From positions 5,270,001 through 5,334,000 of the forward strand of contig NW_020825289.1 in the NCBI RefSeq assembly GCF_003286085.1: a DNA stretch of 64,000 bases. The letters are read 5' to 3'. This DNA is from Drosophila persimilis (lineage: Eukaryota; Arthropoda; Insecta; Diptera; Drosophilidae). The position numbers and the translations under genes are program-made. This document shows positions 26,147 to 37,049 of this stretch, one piece after another; positions within the stretch are counted from its first letter, which is position 1; every line of letters begins with the position of its first letter. The notes beneath the pieces were generated by a model, which had not been told where the DNA came from, ran no database searches, and was given only the letters and a program-made list of their open reading frames with translations.

Positions 26147-26151
26147 ATATG
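26147..26151. repeat. Target-site duplication, right copy
   Basis: ATATG directly follows the right LTR and matches 21,220-21,224. Confidence 0.9.
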
Positions 26152-29100
26152 TACCCGTAATTCGAAGCTTCGTGGATCTATCCATATAGGATGGTGCTCT
26201 GTGGCTTTTGCGCCATTTCCTTACAGACCAAAGGGGAGACCTACATACACATCTGCCATATTTGGGGTCTCGTAGCACCTTTTTCCCTGGTTAATGATCC
26301 CCAGCGGCAAGTAGGAGCCAGTAGGAAGCTGAAGTTTGTCATTTACCACTGGGCCTAATTGCTTGAGACAACGCCGGGAGACAGAGGTGGCAAATGCAAC
26401 CATTAATGTGTCAGCATTGGCAATTTATGCGGCTGATAAGTAGGCTTGTGCGGCCGATGGCCCATGTGAGTGCCTAAGTAAATGTTTGGCCGCCTGTTTC
26501 CTGCCGCCTGCTGCCTGCCTGTTAGATGTCTCTCGGCTCTGGCGGCAAATCCAAACATAAATTAAGTTGCAGGAAATCTACGTAATTTATGCACACACTG
26601 AGACAGACGATGTGGGCGAACGGCTGCTCTCCTCGCCCATAAATTGTTTATTTTGCGGCTAATGTAATTTTTGGCAAATAATCATCTAATTTGTTTGCAT
26701 CTGCTGGTCCTGGTCTCTGGGCTTCTTTGGGTTATGCATTTAATTTATCGTTACGCCGCATTGCCATCTTTAAGCTGAAAATCGCCTCAAAGGCCATGGC
26801 GAGAGCAAAGCCAAACATCAACATCTTCCATTTGCTCAGCAAACACAAAGACACTCCAGTAGAGATAGACGCACTGTCGAGCGGGTCCCCAAACGCTTTT
26901 CGTTTCATGTTGCTGTAACCCTTTGAAAGGCTTTGCGAAGACCAGGCAGTCTGTGGTCCCTGGCACGAAACTTGAAAGGACTTGCGGTGGCTATTGTCAG
27001 TCCCCCCAGCCTCCACCGCAACTAGTGTTCCGCAAGCAAACTGCTTCCGGTTGACACATGACAAAGGTCGCAGCCCTCTGCTTTTGTAATGAACCAAACC
27101 CCGCTCTCAGATCCATCATCGGGCCATGTCCCGTTGACCAAAAAAGCGCCATGCACCCCGGACCCCACTGCAGCTCCTGCTGAGATTTATGGCCGTACTG
27201 GCTGGATGTTACGAAAGGGTGTCAGGTTGGGAGAGGCAGCAGGGCTCAACACGTACTTGCCTCAAACGTGGCACTTCGCAAATGCCACTTTCCACTCGAA
27301 AGTCTGTGTATTTCGGCGAGTGGAAAACGTGTCCACAGACACAGCTGGCGCAATGCAATATAGTTCTGGCTCGAACCAAAATGTGTGGCATTTTCCACGG
27401 CGGCAATTGGCGACGAATCTCGTGATGAAAGAGCTGCTGGAATACTTTTTAGACACGGAGTCGCAGCGGCGGCACATTCCAGCGAGAGATCATGCAAATA
27501 CAATTTTCGTAATGCCAAAAACGACACAAACAATTTAATAAAATCCAGCTTAAAGGAAATTTACATGCTCCACGGCTCTCGACTGCGCGCTCGTCCCTCC
27601 TCCGCATGAAAATGTCTTTTTTGTCTGCGCTTCCAACGTACAAGTTTTTTGTGCATGCCAAACACGACTTTTGGCTCCATCTTCTATACTTTCCCTCTCC
27701 GTATGTCTGTGGCTGTGTCTGTTTCTGTGTCTGTGCTTTTGGGATTCTCGCTTAACTTTTGGGCCTTGTTTGTCTGCTAGACATAGTTTCTTGGCCTTGC
27801 CCTTCAGTTGTGTGTGTGTGGGAGGTAGCTCTGGCTTTAATGGCACTCCCTGCATTCGGATTCCTGCTCTCCGAAAATCGAATTGGTTTTTACAATGTCT
27901 TCGGTCTAAATAAATGGTAATCAGCTCAAGTCATTGTCCGCTTCTTCCACCAACCAAAGGAATACACAAGTACAAATTATGCAAATGTTCGAGCTCTTTA
28001 GCCAAGAGTTTAAGCAAGGGGACTTTCAACGTGATTGAAGTAATCTCAGATCTAAGCTGCGATTTCCTCCGATTCAGGAGTGGGCCACAAAAGTAGCCCA
28101 CAATTATGACATATTTCTCCAGGAGGCACACTCATTCCCAATTTGCAGATACACATCTTAAAGGCCACACGCTGACATGCTCTTGTCACATGCAAAATAC
28201 CCAGAGGAGCCGGTCCGGAAAAACACAATGAAATCCTATTAAATCGGAGCCCAGATCACCTGCCCTTCTGCCCTTCTGCCCTTCCAAGGAGCACAATTTA
28301 AATCATACAATGAAGAAATATTACACCTGCGGCGAATATTTCATCTTCGCACTCTCTCCGTGAAGCTCGAATCAAAAATAAATTTGAGAAAAAAGCAATC
28401 ACTAGCCAGGGCCCCAAAGTGGTGGAGAGAAGGGGCGGAACTTGAACTAAAATATGATAAAGATACAAATTTGAATAAATTTCCGTGGAGGTGAGACCCT
28501 ACTCGTATAAATGTAAATATGCGTGTAATCAGCTTACTTACGCGTGTTTATTCCATCAGGAGTTATTCAATTTGGAAATTACGAGTATATTCGATGGCCA
28601 TAAACAAGTCTCCTCGCTGCAAGATGGACAGCGATGTTGGAGGGAGAAATATTAACTCGCCTTTCGCCTCTACATTGTACAATATGCTAATTTTTTTGCG
28701 CGAAGAGAGTGCTTCAATTAGGGACAAAAAATGTGGCTCGTGGCTTGATTTGCATAAATTTAAATAAGTCATTTAAATAAGGCTCGGCAGTGCTCTCGGC
28801 AGTCAGCAGTGCTCTCCCTGCGAATCCTTTTCGCCGTCCCACGACTGCATTCCCACACGACGTATGCGCAATTTTTTTGTTCCTTTTGATGCTTCTGTTC
28901 TGCCATTGCTTTTGTTTTATGTTTTCACGTTTTTTGTTGCTCTGGCAAAAAGTTATTTACCGTACAAATATAACTTTTCTTATGCCGCTACTCTGTGTTC
29001 TCCCCCCCACCTCATTTTTCCCCTCAAGTGTACAACTGTTTGTTTATAGAATTTTCACTTTTTCGCCCACCTTTCTTTTTTGTCCTTCTGCAGCGGGGAA

Positions 29101-29276
29101 ATAAATCTGTCGTCTGTAGGTGGCTTGCCATTTTCATATGCAAATATTACTAACAGAACAGTGCTGAGAGCGCAGCACATCATCATATTTGCCATGCAAA
29201 TAAATATGTTCTCGTTTGTATGACAGGCAGCCGAGCATGCAACTGAATTATCTGGCAACCGACTACTGGGTATGGC
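26152..29276. other. Noncoding DNA between retrotransposon and CBM39 gene
   Basis: No gene is supported. The 150-codon frames near 27.1-27.5 kb have no domain. CTGTGTCTGT-like tracts occur near 27.7 kb and a CTTCTGCCC array lies at 28,261-28,285. Confidence 0.45.
28261..28285. repeat. CTTCTGCCC tandem repeat
   Basis: About three copies of a 9 bp unit. Related units recur at 32,453-32,511 and 55,504-55,530. Confidence 0.8.
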
Positions 29277-29282
29277 TTTATT
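29277..29282 (-). terminator. Polyadenylation signal of the CBM39 gene
   Basis: AATAAA on the minus strand, 25-30 bp beyond the stop codon at 29,309-29,307. It is the only such hexamer close to the end of this gene. Confidence 0.55.
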
Positions 29283-29306
29283 TAATCAACGTAACGGGTC
29301 CCATTT

Positions 29307-29612
29307 CTAGGGAACTTCCGCCTCTTGGTGCATTCTCTGGTAGTCAACGCCATGGAATCGCACCGTCGTCCAGTAGTAGATGACGTCTCCCTTGTACAGC
29401 TCCACATTCCGATTGGTGTAGGTCCAGCGCCCGTTCGCGTCCGTGTTCACGATGTCCGCTGCCCAGTGCTGATCGCTCAGATCCGTGATCGGCTCGTTGA
29501 GCTTTCCATGGAAGGCGAACAGCGATATGCCCCTCTCATCGGGTATCGAAACGGAAAAGCCACGGCTGGAAAGTAGCTCTACTTTGGCCACTGGCACTTG
29601 ATAGCTCGACAT
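29307..29612 (-). CDS. Single-domain CBM39 (GNBP/beta-glucan recognition N-domain-like) protein
   Basis: One exon of 101 residues from an ATG at 29,612-29,610. Residues about 4-96 form a CBM39 domain, the N-terminal glucan-binding module of insect GNBP/beta-GRP proteins. The family signature is plain: YQVPVAKVELL, then GFSVSIPDERGISLFAFHGK, the WAADI core, the GRWTYTNRN turn and GDVIYYWTTVRFHG. The glucanase-like C-terminal domain of full GNBPs is absent and there is no signal peptide, so the protein is cytosolic or leaves by an unusual route. In flies, small CBM39-only proteins of this kind exist (the GNBP-like group); from memory CG12780 is the nearest candidate, unverified. Binding of beta-1,3-glucan and a part in antifungal or antibacterial sensing follow from the family. 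Upstream kappaB-like and GATA motifs fit immune regulation. Confidence 0.9.
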   Translation of the reverse strand: MSSYQVPVAKVELLSSRGFSVSIPDERGISLFAFHGKLNEPITDLSDQHWAADIVNTDANGRWTYTNRNVELYKGDVIYYWTTVRFHGVDYQRMHQEAEVP

Positions 29613-29630
29613 GATGATTCAAAATGACCG

Positions 29631-29730
29631 AAGAACTGCAAGTCTGCTTGTTTTATGCATCAGCTCGAGTGGGGATTCGTTCAGAGAACGACCGATAGCC
29701 AATCAGATAAGATAAGCGCACTTTAGATAA
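29631..29730 (-). promoter_or_regulatory. Probable immune-type promoter of the CBM39 gene
   Basis: Upstream of the CBM39 start the minus strand has a CATAAAA box (29,657-29,651) and an initiator-like GCAGTT near 29,639-29,634, with spacing a little short for a classic TATA pair. A kappaB-like GGGGATTCGT lies at 29,671-29,680 on the plus strand, one base off the GGGRNYYYYY consensus. Three GATA sites follow: AGATAA 29,705-29,710, GATAAG 29,711-29,716 and AGATAA 29,725-29,730. Kappa-B next to GATA is the usual arrangement in fly fat-body immune promoters. Confidence 0.45.
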
Positions 29731-30930
29731 ATGCAATATTCTGAGAAATTCGTGCTAAATGGAGTGACCAGTCGGGTGACATCACTGGGCAATTAGTGAG
29801 AGAGAGTGAGCGGGATAGAGTGGGGCTGAGAGAACGATTGAATAAAGATGGGAAAATATTGCTGGAAGTAATTGGGAAATGCAGACAAGATCGAATGAGA
29901 GAGGGAGAGTGTACAATGTACACACATTATACATATATATATATCCCACGAGACGATACGTTAGGGTAGTGCCTGTCTCTTCTCTTGACTTTGTTTCCAT
30001 TGGCCTGCTGTTTGTTGCATGAGAAGATAATTTCACGCCTGATTGCACAAGTAAGACCTACACCCAGCCGCCTAATTGGAAAATATTGTCATGCTGCCGC
30101 CGCAGCAACTCTCAGGCCCGGCTCCTACTCCCACTCCCATTCCCGATCCCACTCCCAATCCCGACTCCAAGGAAGTCTTTCTCGCCACACTTGACTGCTG
30201 ATTAATTAAGTAAAAGCAAATCAAGCAAGCAGCCAAGCAGCGGCCAGTCGATTTGGGTCAAGAAGCATCAGGATCTGCTAATTAATTTAGCTCAGTGCGT
30301 GTGTAGGGCGCACTCTGTCACGACTTGCCGCCGCTGAATGCCGACTTCATTTGGCTTTAAAGTATTCTAAAGAAAGTGACAGATGCCCTTCATTCCTTCT
30401 CCTCCTCCTCCTCGTCCTCCCTCGACTCAAAGTCTAACAAATGGAACAAAAGCACAATTGTTCTCGCAGCGTCTCTGCATTCTGTGTCCTGGTTATAGCC
30501 ATCTGATAGTCTTCATTATGGTCTTAATGGTTGTTGTTGTTTCTATTGATATCCCCCACAATGCCGTTGTTGCTGCTGCGGAGGTTAGGCTTTGGCTTCG
30601 GCTCTGGCTCTGGCGCCACTTAAATGTTGCGTATGTTCCAAGTGCGGCGCATGGCAAAAAAAAAGAACAAAAATATATATATAAAGAAAACAAGGAGAAA
30701 ATGGATACAAAAAATGTTTGCAGAGCTCCAGACGCCATAGGAGGATAATCCATGATTCTACTTCTCGCAGTTGCGTCTACGCCCCTGCAAAACTACACCC
30801 CACCTCCCCTCCCCTTGATCACATAACACTATAAATAAGGGGCCACATGCTCAACATTTGTATGCTGTTTTATTGCATTGCGCTAAAAGGGAAACGAAAC
30901 TCGAATCGGAGCACAAATGAAAACAAAGCA

Positions 30931-30954
30931 GAAACCGAAACCGAAACCGAAACC
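30931..30954. repeat. GAAACC microsatellite
   Basis: Four tandem copies of GAAACC, the last unit running into CTTAGC. Confidence 0.8.
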
Positions 30955-32452
30955 CTTAGCCCCATGTCCATACGACTAGATGTACACTGCTGCCTGTCTG
31001 CCAGAACCTTATTATGTGCCACATTTAACGCCCTCCGAGTGAGCGCTTTTCCTGGGCAAACTTCGACTTTCCCTTCCGAGACATTGGAGTGGCGAAAGCT
31101 GAGCAAGCAAAGCATCGGCACTGTGTCTGTCTCTGTGTCTGTTTGCTGCTCCTTTCACTCGCCATCTCCCCCAGCCCCAGCCCACCCTGTGGCAATAAAA
31201 TTAAAGTTTTTTTCTGCTCGTTTCGGCGCGTGGTTTCTTGGTTTCTGTAAGCCTTTTCTTTACCTTCTCTTAACGCAACTCAACTGAAAATGGTACCTGC
31301 GGTTTATACCACCCACCGCTCCCCCTACCATCGTCTGGCCCCGCCCCACCGCGCCCCACCGCGCCCCACAACGCCATCGCAGCGCAAAACGCTACTGCAA
31401 ATCGATGAGCAATCGTAAAATGTTACCAAATTTATTGCATTTTGTGCGTGCAAATCGCTTTAACAGTTCTCGACTGTGTGTTTGTGCGCGTGTGTGTGTG
31501 TGTTCCTTTGAATTTTTACATGTTTTTGATTGGCTTTCGAGCAGCTTAAAGTTGAATAACAAAAGGCGTAACTTTTATGGTGGAGTTGAAATCATTAAAA
31601 TCGCCTAACAGAGCCGAAAATAAATTCATTTCCATTTTGGGAATTCCTTGGGGGAAAAAACACTAATTTTTCCACTATTTTCCAGGAATTAAACACCAAA
31701 CACGTCCAAGGGAACAAGCCTTTCAACTTTCATTCAATCGAAAATTGGGTGTGCACCCACCAGCTCCCAGAAGCTGTCGTGTCGGCGTCGACGGCAGCCG
31801 CCATCAAACTCAATTTATTCTGCTGCCACAATGTGCAACAGTTGAAAGAGGCCAGACAGCATCGACGAGGGTCAAGGAGGAGCGTCACTTGAAGCTCAGG
31901 CAGGTGGCCTTGGGTCTGAAGGCAGCCGCAACAATGACGAGGCAACTGCAACGGTAGGGCCGTGCGGCAGGCTCAACCTTCAGGTGAGCGGCAAGGCAAC
32001 ACCAGCAACACTACAGGCAACACTAACAGCCAACAGTTTATATTCAAGTGTCTGCCAATCGAGGCGTAAAGTATAAGAGTTTTGCCTACGGTGGAGGCTG
32101 AGAGCGCATTTTCCGAACCGCCAGACGGCTCCTTTCCGGCTGTTGGGCGGAATCAAAAGGAGCATGCTGCAGGGCTAGGTAACACGAATTTCTTGATTAA
32201 AACTACACGGAAAATGCGACATGTCCGTCGTCGTATCTATGTCAACTGCTGACATCCTTGTGCGAATATTAACTTTTCCAATCTGCTTGCAGCCGTCACG
32301 CAGCGATGAAAAATTCAACGGCGTGAAATGGGGGGCAGGGAAGGAAAGTCCCACGCACAACCAGGAGAAGGTGCACTAATTGTAAGACCTGCTGTGAGAG
32401 GCAGGACAGATTTCCCTCTTTGAATTTTACGTGACACACGAGCGACCACACT

Positions 32453-32511
32453 TCCCTTCTGCTCTTCTGCTCTTCTGCCCTTCTGCTCTCTGCCTTTCTG
32501 CTCTTCTGCTC
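32453..32511. repeat. CTTCTGCTC tandem repeat
   Basis: Six to seven imperfect 9-10 bp units, pyrimidine-rich on the plus strand, related to arrays at 28,261 and 55,504. Confidence 0.8.
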
Positions 32512-35419
32512 GGCAAATGCAAATATGTTACGTGTATCACTGCCGTGTTGGCGGGGGACACGGCGAGTGTGTGGAACAAGGAGCAGTGCCGCGGAATGCG
32601 GCACGCCGAAAATCACGCAGTTCTCGTACGCCATTGAATTTTAAATGAAGATGGCACAAGAGCCAGGCCTTCGCTTTCACAATGAAATGTTTACCACTGC
32701 AAGGGCACCCACGTCGACAAACAAAAGTCCTTGCCAACGCCAAAAAGACACTTGCGGTAGACGGCAGCCCCCATGCCGCCTTTTCCCCTGGCATAATTGG
32801 GGATGGGAGGTGTGCACGTCACCGCGGCACCGCGGCACCGCCTGCACATCTCGGGAGCTTATAAAATTTGTATCGAAAATCCCCCCCCCACCATCCCCTG
32901 CCTTCCATCCAATGATCCGTAATGCCAAAAGCAGGACTTCAAAATTAGCAACGTTTAGAAATACAAAATTTGCACATCATTTGAAATTCATTAAAAATTC
33001 GAGAAGAGCGGAGAGTTGCAGATTTTTCGGTGGGTCGACATGTGGATACCCTTGCAAATACAGGGCCTCCTCTAAGCCACTTTATGCTTCACTTTATACC
33101 CTTCCTTCCCTTACCCTTCCTTATGCAAATTTAAGCAGCAGCCGTCGGAGCGGGGCCCTTGTAGCGGCCTGCTCTGAAGGAGAAGGAGCCGCGCCGCATA
33201 GTTTGTATTGGGCTCACGGACTCATTGGCTGACAATTATGTGCGGGCGGGCTTTCAGTATCTTTTGGCGGACAGGCTAGAGATCGGGGGCCAGGGAAAGG
33301 TAGCGGTGTGGGCGGCAAAGTTTTTGTCAGATCATTTTGTAAATTTCATGGCAGCAGCTGCATGGTAGCTCCCTTCTGCACTCGATAAAAATGGTGGCCA
33401 AAGTTGTTGCAGGGCCACCGGAAAACTGAGTGCCGTTAGGGGGGTGCACTTTGTTTGCACAGCGCATTGAACGGATGGAAAGAAAGCAGAAAGCCAGACC
33501 CGACCACCAGCTGCACGGCCCTGGCCGGGGCAAGGCAAAGTTTCCAGCAGCATCGCATTCGTTATGAGTATGCACTAATATGAATTTTATATGAAAAGCT
33601 TTGGGGGAAGGACCTGCACTGGCGCTGTTCTTGGTAGCTGTACTTTGGGACTTTGGTAGTGAAACTGAGACAAAAGTTTCCGTTCTGCCGAAAACTTAAC
33701 AATTGGCCAAGGCGCACCCCACTGAGTTTTCCGGCATATTTATCCATTTCCGGACTGTATTTATGAGCAACCAAAACGGCATCCACTGAATATTGTGTGC
33801 ATGAAGCATTCTGTATCGCAGTTTTTGGTTTTTTTATGCTTTTCTTTAATTTCTCTGTTCGTCTCTGTTCGCTCTTCTTGTCGATAGGTGAATATCGCAT
33901 AAGACTTATTGATCGGCGATCGGGGAACGGATAAGGTGCTGTGGTAAAAGCTAGGGTATCCAGCTGCTGCCCAACAACACCCTGTTCCCTTGCATTGTTT
34001 TGTTGCAGGTGGAAATTTACATCCTTTTTCATCCTTTGTTTGGCCATCAATTTAATTCAATGCTCATTATTTTCCGACAGCACATTCTCATTATGGATCG
34101 ATGGGTGGATGCATGGATGCATGGATGGACGGCTGCTTTCCCATCTCCATAGCATGCGGAATTCTGTCCAAATGGACGCTAATAGGCATGCAAATCAGTG
34201 AAAATTAAATGGCATAAAACGCAATAGAGAACGAGGCGCCAGTCCCAAAGCCTAGAATAATTTCTCAAATCTGGTAATCTGGTGCACTTTAGGGCATTAA
34301 CCAGCTGCAATTATCGCTGAAGTCCTGAATGTCCTATCCAACATTTTGTTCATTTATTCAGCCAATGACCATTGGAGTAACGTGTTCTCTCCCATCATGT
34401 TTTATGGCCCCCGGCATTTATGGACGGACGATCGGTGGTGGCCTCCCTGTGGCAATAACCTCGGCGGGGACTGCCAACTTGCTACTAAATCAATAGCAAT
34501 AATTCTGACTGGCTGTGGCACATAAATTTCATTGCCCCGAAAGCTTGAAACAATATATTGTATGTGCCATTTTATATGCCTTTTTTCATGGCCAAATTAT
34601 CAGCTAACACACACTTCCACACACACACACAAACACACGTGTTGGGCATAAATCTAGCAGCGTTCGGCTTTTTCTGACGCTTTATTAAGTGGTCTAACAG
34701 AAAGGGGCTTGTAGGGGGCGCTCCAAACGCCGAAGGGAAAATTGATTTTCAGTGTTTTATTTTTACTCCTATTTAATTGTTGGCCGAGAGCCAGGAAAGA
34801 GAGGGGAGACAGGGGAGCCGTTGACTGTTGAAATGTTTGTAAGCGGAACTTTGAGCCGAATCCAAGCCGAAAGCCACAGAACAGGAGGATGTTCGTGTGT
34901 GGAGTGAAAACGACAGGATGCAAGTTTCTGCCAAACAAAAATAAAAGTTATCCATCAGATTTACTTACATTCGTTTAATAACAATAATTTTTTTCTAAAC
35001 TTTGTTGGGAAAACTAAAATCCGACTAAGCTTTTCCCGCTTAGAAGTTGGCCGGAAATTGAGGATTCCATTTCATGGTATTAGTTTCACTTTTAGTGTCA
35101 ACGAATTGGTTACAAATTTCAATTTTTAAACGGTGCTTTGTAGTCACTGTTGTATTATTTAATCGCACCGTTTTCACTTCCGTTCGATACATTCCCCGTC
35201 CTCGGGCACCAGAGAAAACTCTCCTATAAATTCCGTTCGAAAAGCGGATTTGGGTAGAATGTTTACGCAGATTTTCCGGAAAAAAGTTCGGCTTGAATTG
35301 AGACGAGAGGGCACGTCGTATGGCAGCGGTTGGGACTCGCACACTAATGCCGCCAGGACACCGCCACCAAAAGGCTAAGAAGCTGGCCAGCAGGCAAGCA
35401 AAAATCCTTTCTCCTGGAA

Positions 35420-35583
35420 ACTCTCTTAAATGTTAGCCGGCTCTGCTGTGCTCTTCGGCTCTGCTAATGTCAGCAGAGATGCTGTGCAGATGAAAGCGAA
35501 AGTCAAGCAACACGTGCACTGTTATCGAAGCCCTTAACAGAATTGGGCCGGCTCTTCGTCTCTGACCACTCTCTTAAATGTTA
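35420..35583. repeat. 16 bp direct repeat pair enclosing 132 bp
   Basis: ACTCTCTTAAATGTTA occurs exactly at 35,420-35,435 and 35,568-35,583. Both copies lie next to GCCGGCTCT-like sequence. No terminal inverted repeats are seen in the enclosed segment, so it is more likely a local duplication than a transposon footprint. Confidence 0.6.
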
Positions 35584-36831
35584 AGGGGAGCGTTTACTGG
35601 GGTTTTAGGGATATGTTATATTTTATAAAATCTGCTAACCATTTTTATGGTGCTTCAGCCATTTGCAAGGGTGAACCCCACATAAATTCATGTCGACGAG
35701 GGCCAAGGCTGCCTCCTGCCTCCTGCCCCCTGCCTCCTCCACATGGAAGCCACAGGTGCGACAGCAGCAAATTAAGTTGCACGTATAACTCACAAACATG
35801 AAGACATTGCCAGAAGGAAATGTGTGCCCCCTCCCCCGCTGCCTACCTCATCACAAAATATAACGCATACGACCCTATGTCATGTGTATTTTACAATTGT
35901 TGCCAACTCCGTTTGTCATTGCAGCAAATGACTTTAGCAGAAGCGGAGCCTCAAGAAACTCACACAAATTTCCAGGGCAAAGGCAATAGACATCTGGCTA
36001 TGAAGCCGACCATTGACCATTGTCTTGAGCTGCTTAAAGTGTGCCAATTGAATGAGGCTACGCTACGCGCAGTGTCAACGACTTGGCCAACAGTTCAGCA
36101 TTCTCGACCATAATTCGAGATAATTTAGTTATTATTAGGGACAAAGCGACGCACAGAATCCCCCGAATGCCCCGAAAGCCCGAATGTCAGTGTCAATGAA
36201 CATGTTAACCCAAAACTCGAATGGCATATAGAAGTCAATGCCAAATGACGCACAGAGATAACTTTTTGGGGCACATATATACACGATAATTGCAGAGAGA
36301 GACGTACACACGACACACCACACACGAGGAGTGGAATGACAACTTAATTTGGCTTGGAGGGCGGACACACAGGTCAGGATCAGGTTAAGCGTCAAAAGGT
36401 TAATGCCACTCAACTTCGACTCTAAATAAACAAGAAGCACACTGACAGTTGACTTGAGACAACATCTGAAGTGCATTCCACTTACCAATTATTGAAGATA
36501 ATTAATAATGGTACAAAACCAAGTTTAAATTTCTGCCTGAGGCTATGGGAAATGGAGATTTTCCTATAATTTGGTTATACATTCATACGGGGGATATCTG
36601 TATGCATATTCAATTCACATTTTTTTCCTTCTGGGCATGCAATGAATATGTGAATGTGTAGCACCGCAGATGGAAGAATTTTCCATGCACGCTTCCATTT
36701 CCAGCTCCTAGGCATGCTGCACACATACATATTTCCATACGCGATTACCAGCCGACGAATCGAGATGCATTTGCAGCAGGGAAATGCCACAATGAGTGCC
36801 TGCTCGAGTAGTCGTACGACTGTCTACTGCT

Positions 36832-37042
36832 TTAGTTTGAGTGCACTCGATTAGAAGAAGGCCAAGTGCCGATGGGTTGACAAAAGCCAGCCTCTGAGGC
36901 GTCGATGGCATGCAGCGAGGTGTTGAGACAGTAGTGGCGCCTGCCAGTCTCGCAAATTACAGAGCAGCCGTGCCCCAGAAGGCGACGGCCGGGGCAGAGC
37001 ACGTACTGCAAGAATGACAACCCGTTGATGCTGCCGCTTCCA
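36832..37042 (-). CDS. Possible terminal exon of an unrecognised Cys-rich protein
   Basis: On the minus strand a pyrimidine-rich TTTCCCCAG acceptor ends at 37,043. It is followed by a 70-codon frame reading GSGSINGLSFLQYVLCPGRR and on to a TAA at 36,834-36,832. Its C-terminal part has five cysteines (CPGRRLLGHGC, SVIC, RRHYC, AGFC) and would suit a secreted disulfide-bonded domain. GC-ending codons are about two thirds. A second acceptor (CATTCTTGCAG, exon start 37,005) would begin the exon at YVLC. There is no in-frame ATG, so an upstream exon would be needed and I could not find it; a weak donor near 37,158 would link to a longer low-GC frame. A 254-codon overlapping frame is open in another phase on the same strand, which weakens the case. 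The family is not recognised. Confidence 0.28.
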
Positions 37043-37049
37043 CTGGGGA

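Larger units (their letters stand above)
29740..36831. other. Noncoding DNA with scattered simple repeats
   Basis: No gene is supported. Visible items are a CTCCCA-rich tract (30,122-30,168), GAAACC repeats (30,931-30,954), CTTCTGCTC repeats (32,453-32,511), ATGG repeats near 34,100-34,130 and a 16 bp direct repeat (35,420-35,435 and 35,568-35,583). Confidence 0.45.

Noticed and set aside
27089..27538. 149-codon plus-strand frame
   Set aside because: No recognisable domain, and shadow frames of similar length are open on the other strand, as expected by chance.
35040..35342. Minus-strand basic 100-codon frame resembling a mitochondrial leader
   Set aside because: Begins at GTG, lacks an early ATG, and codons are AT-ending unlike fly genes.
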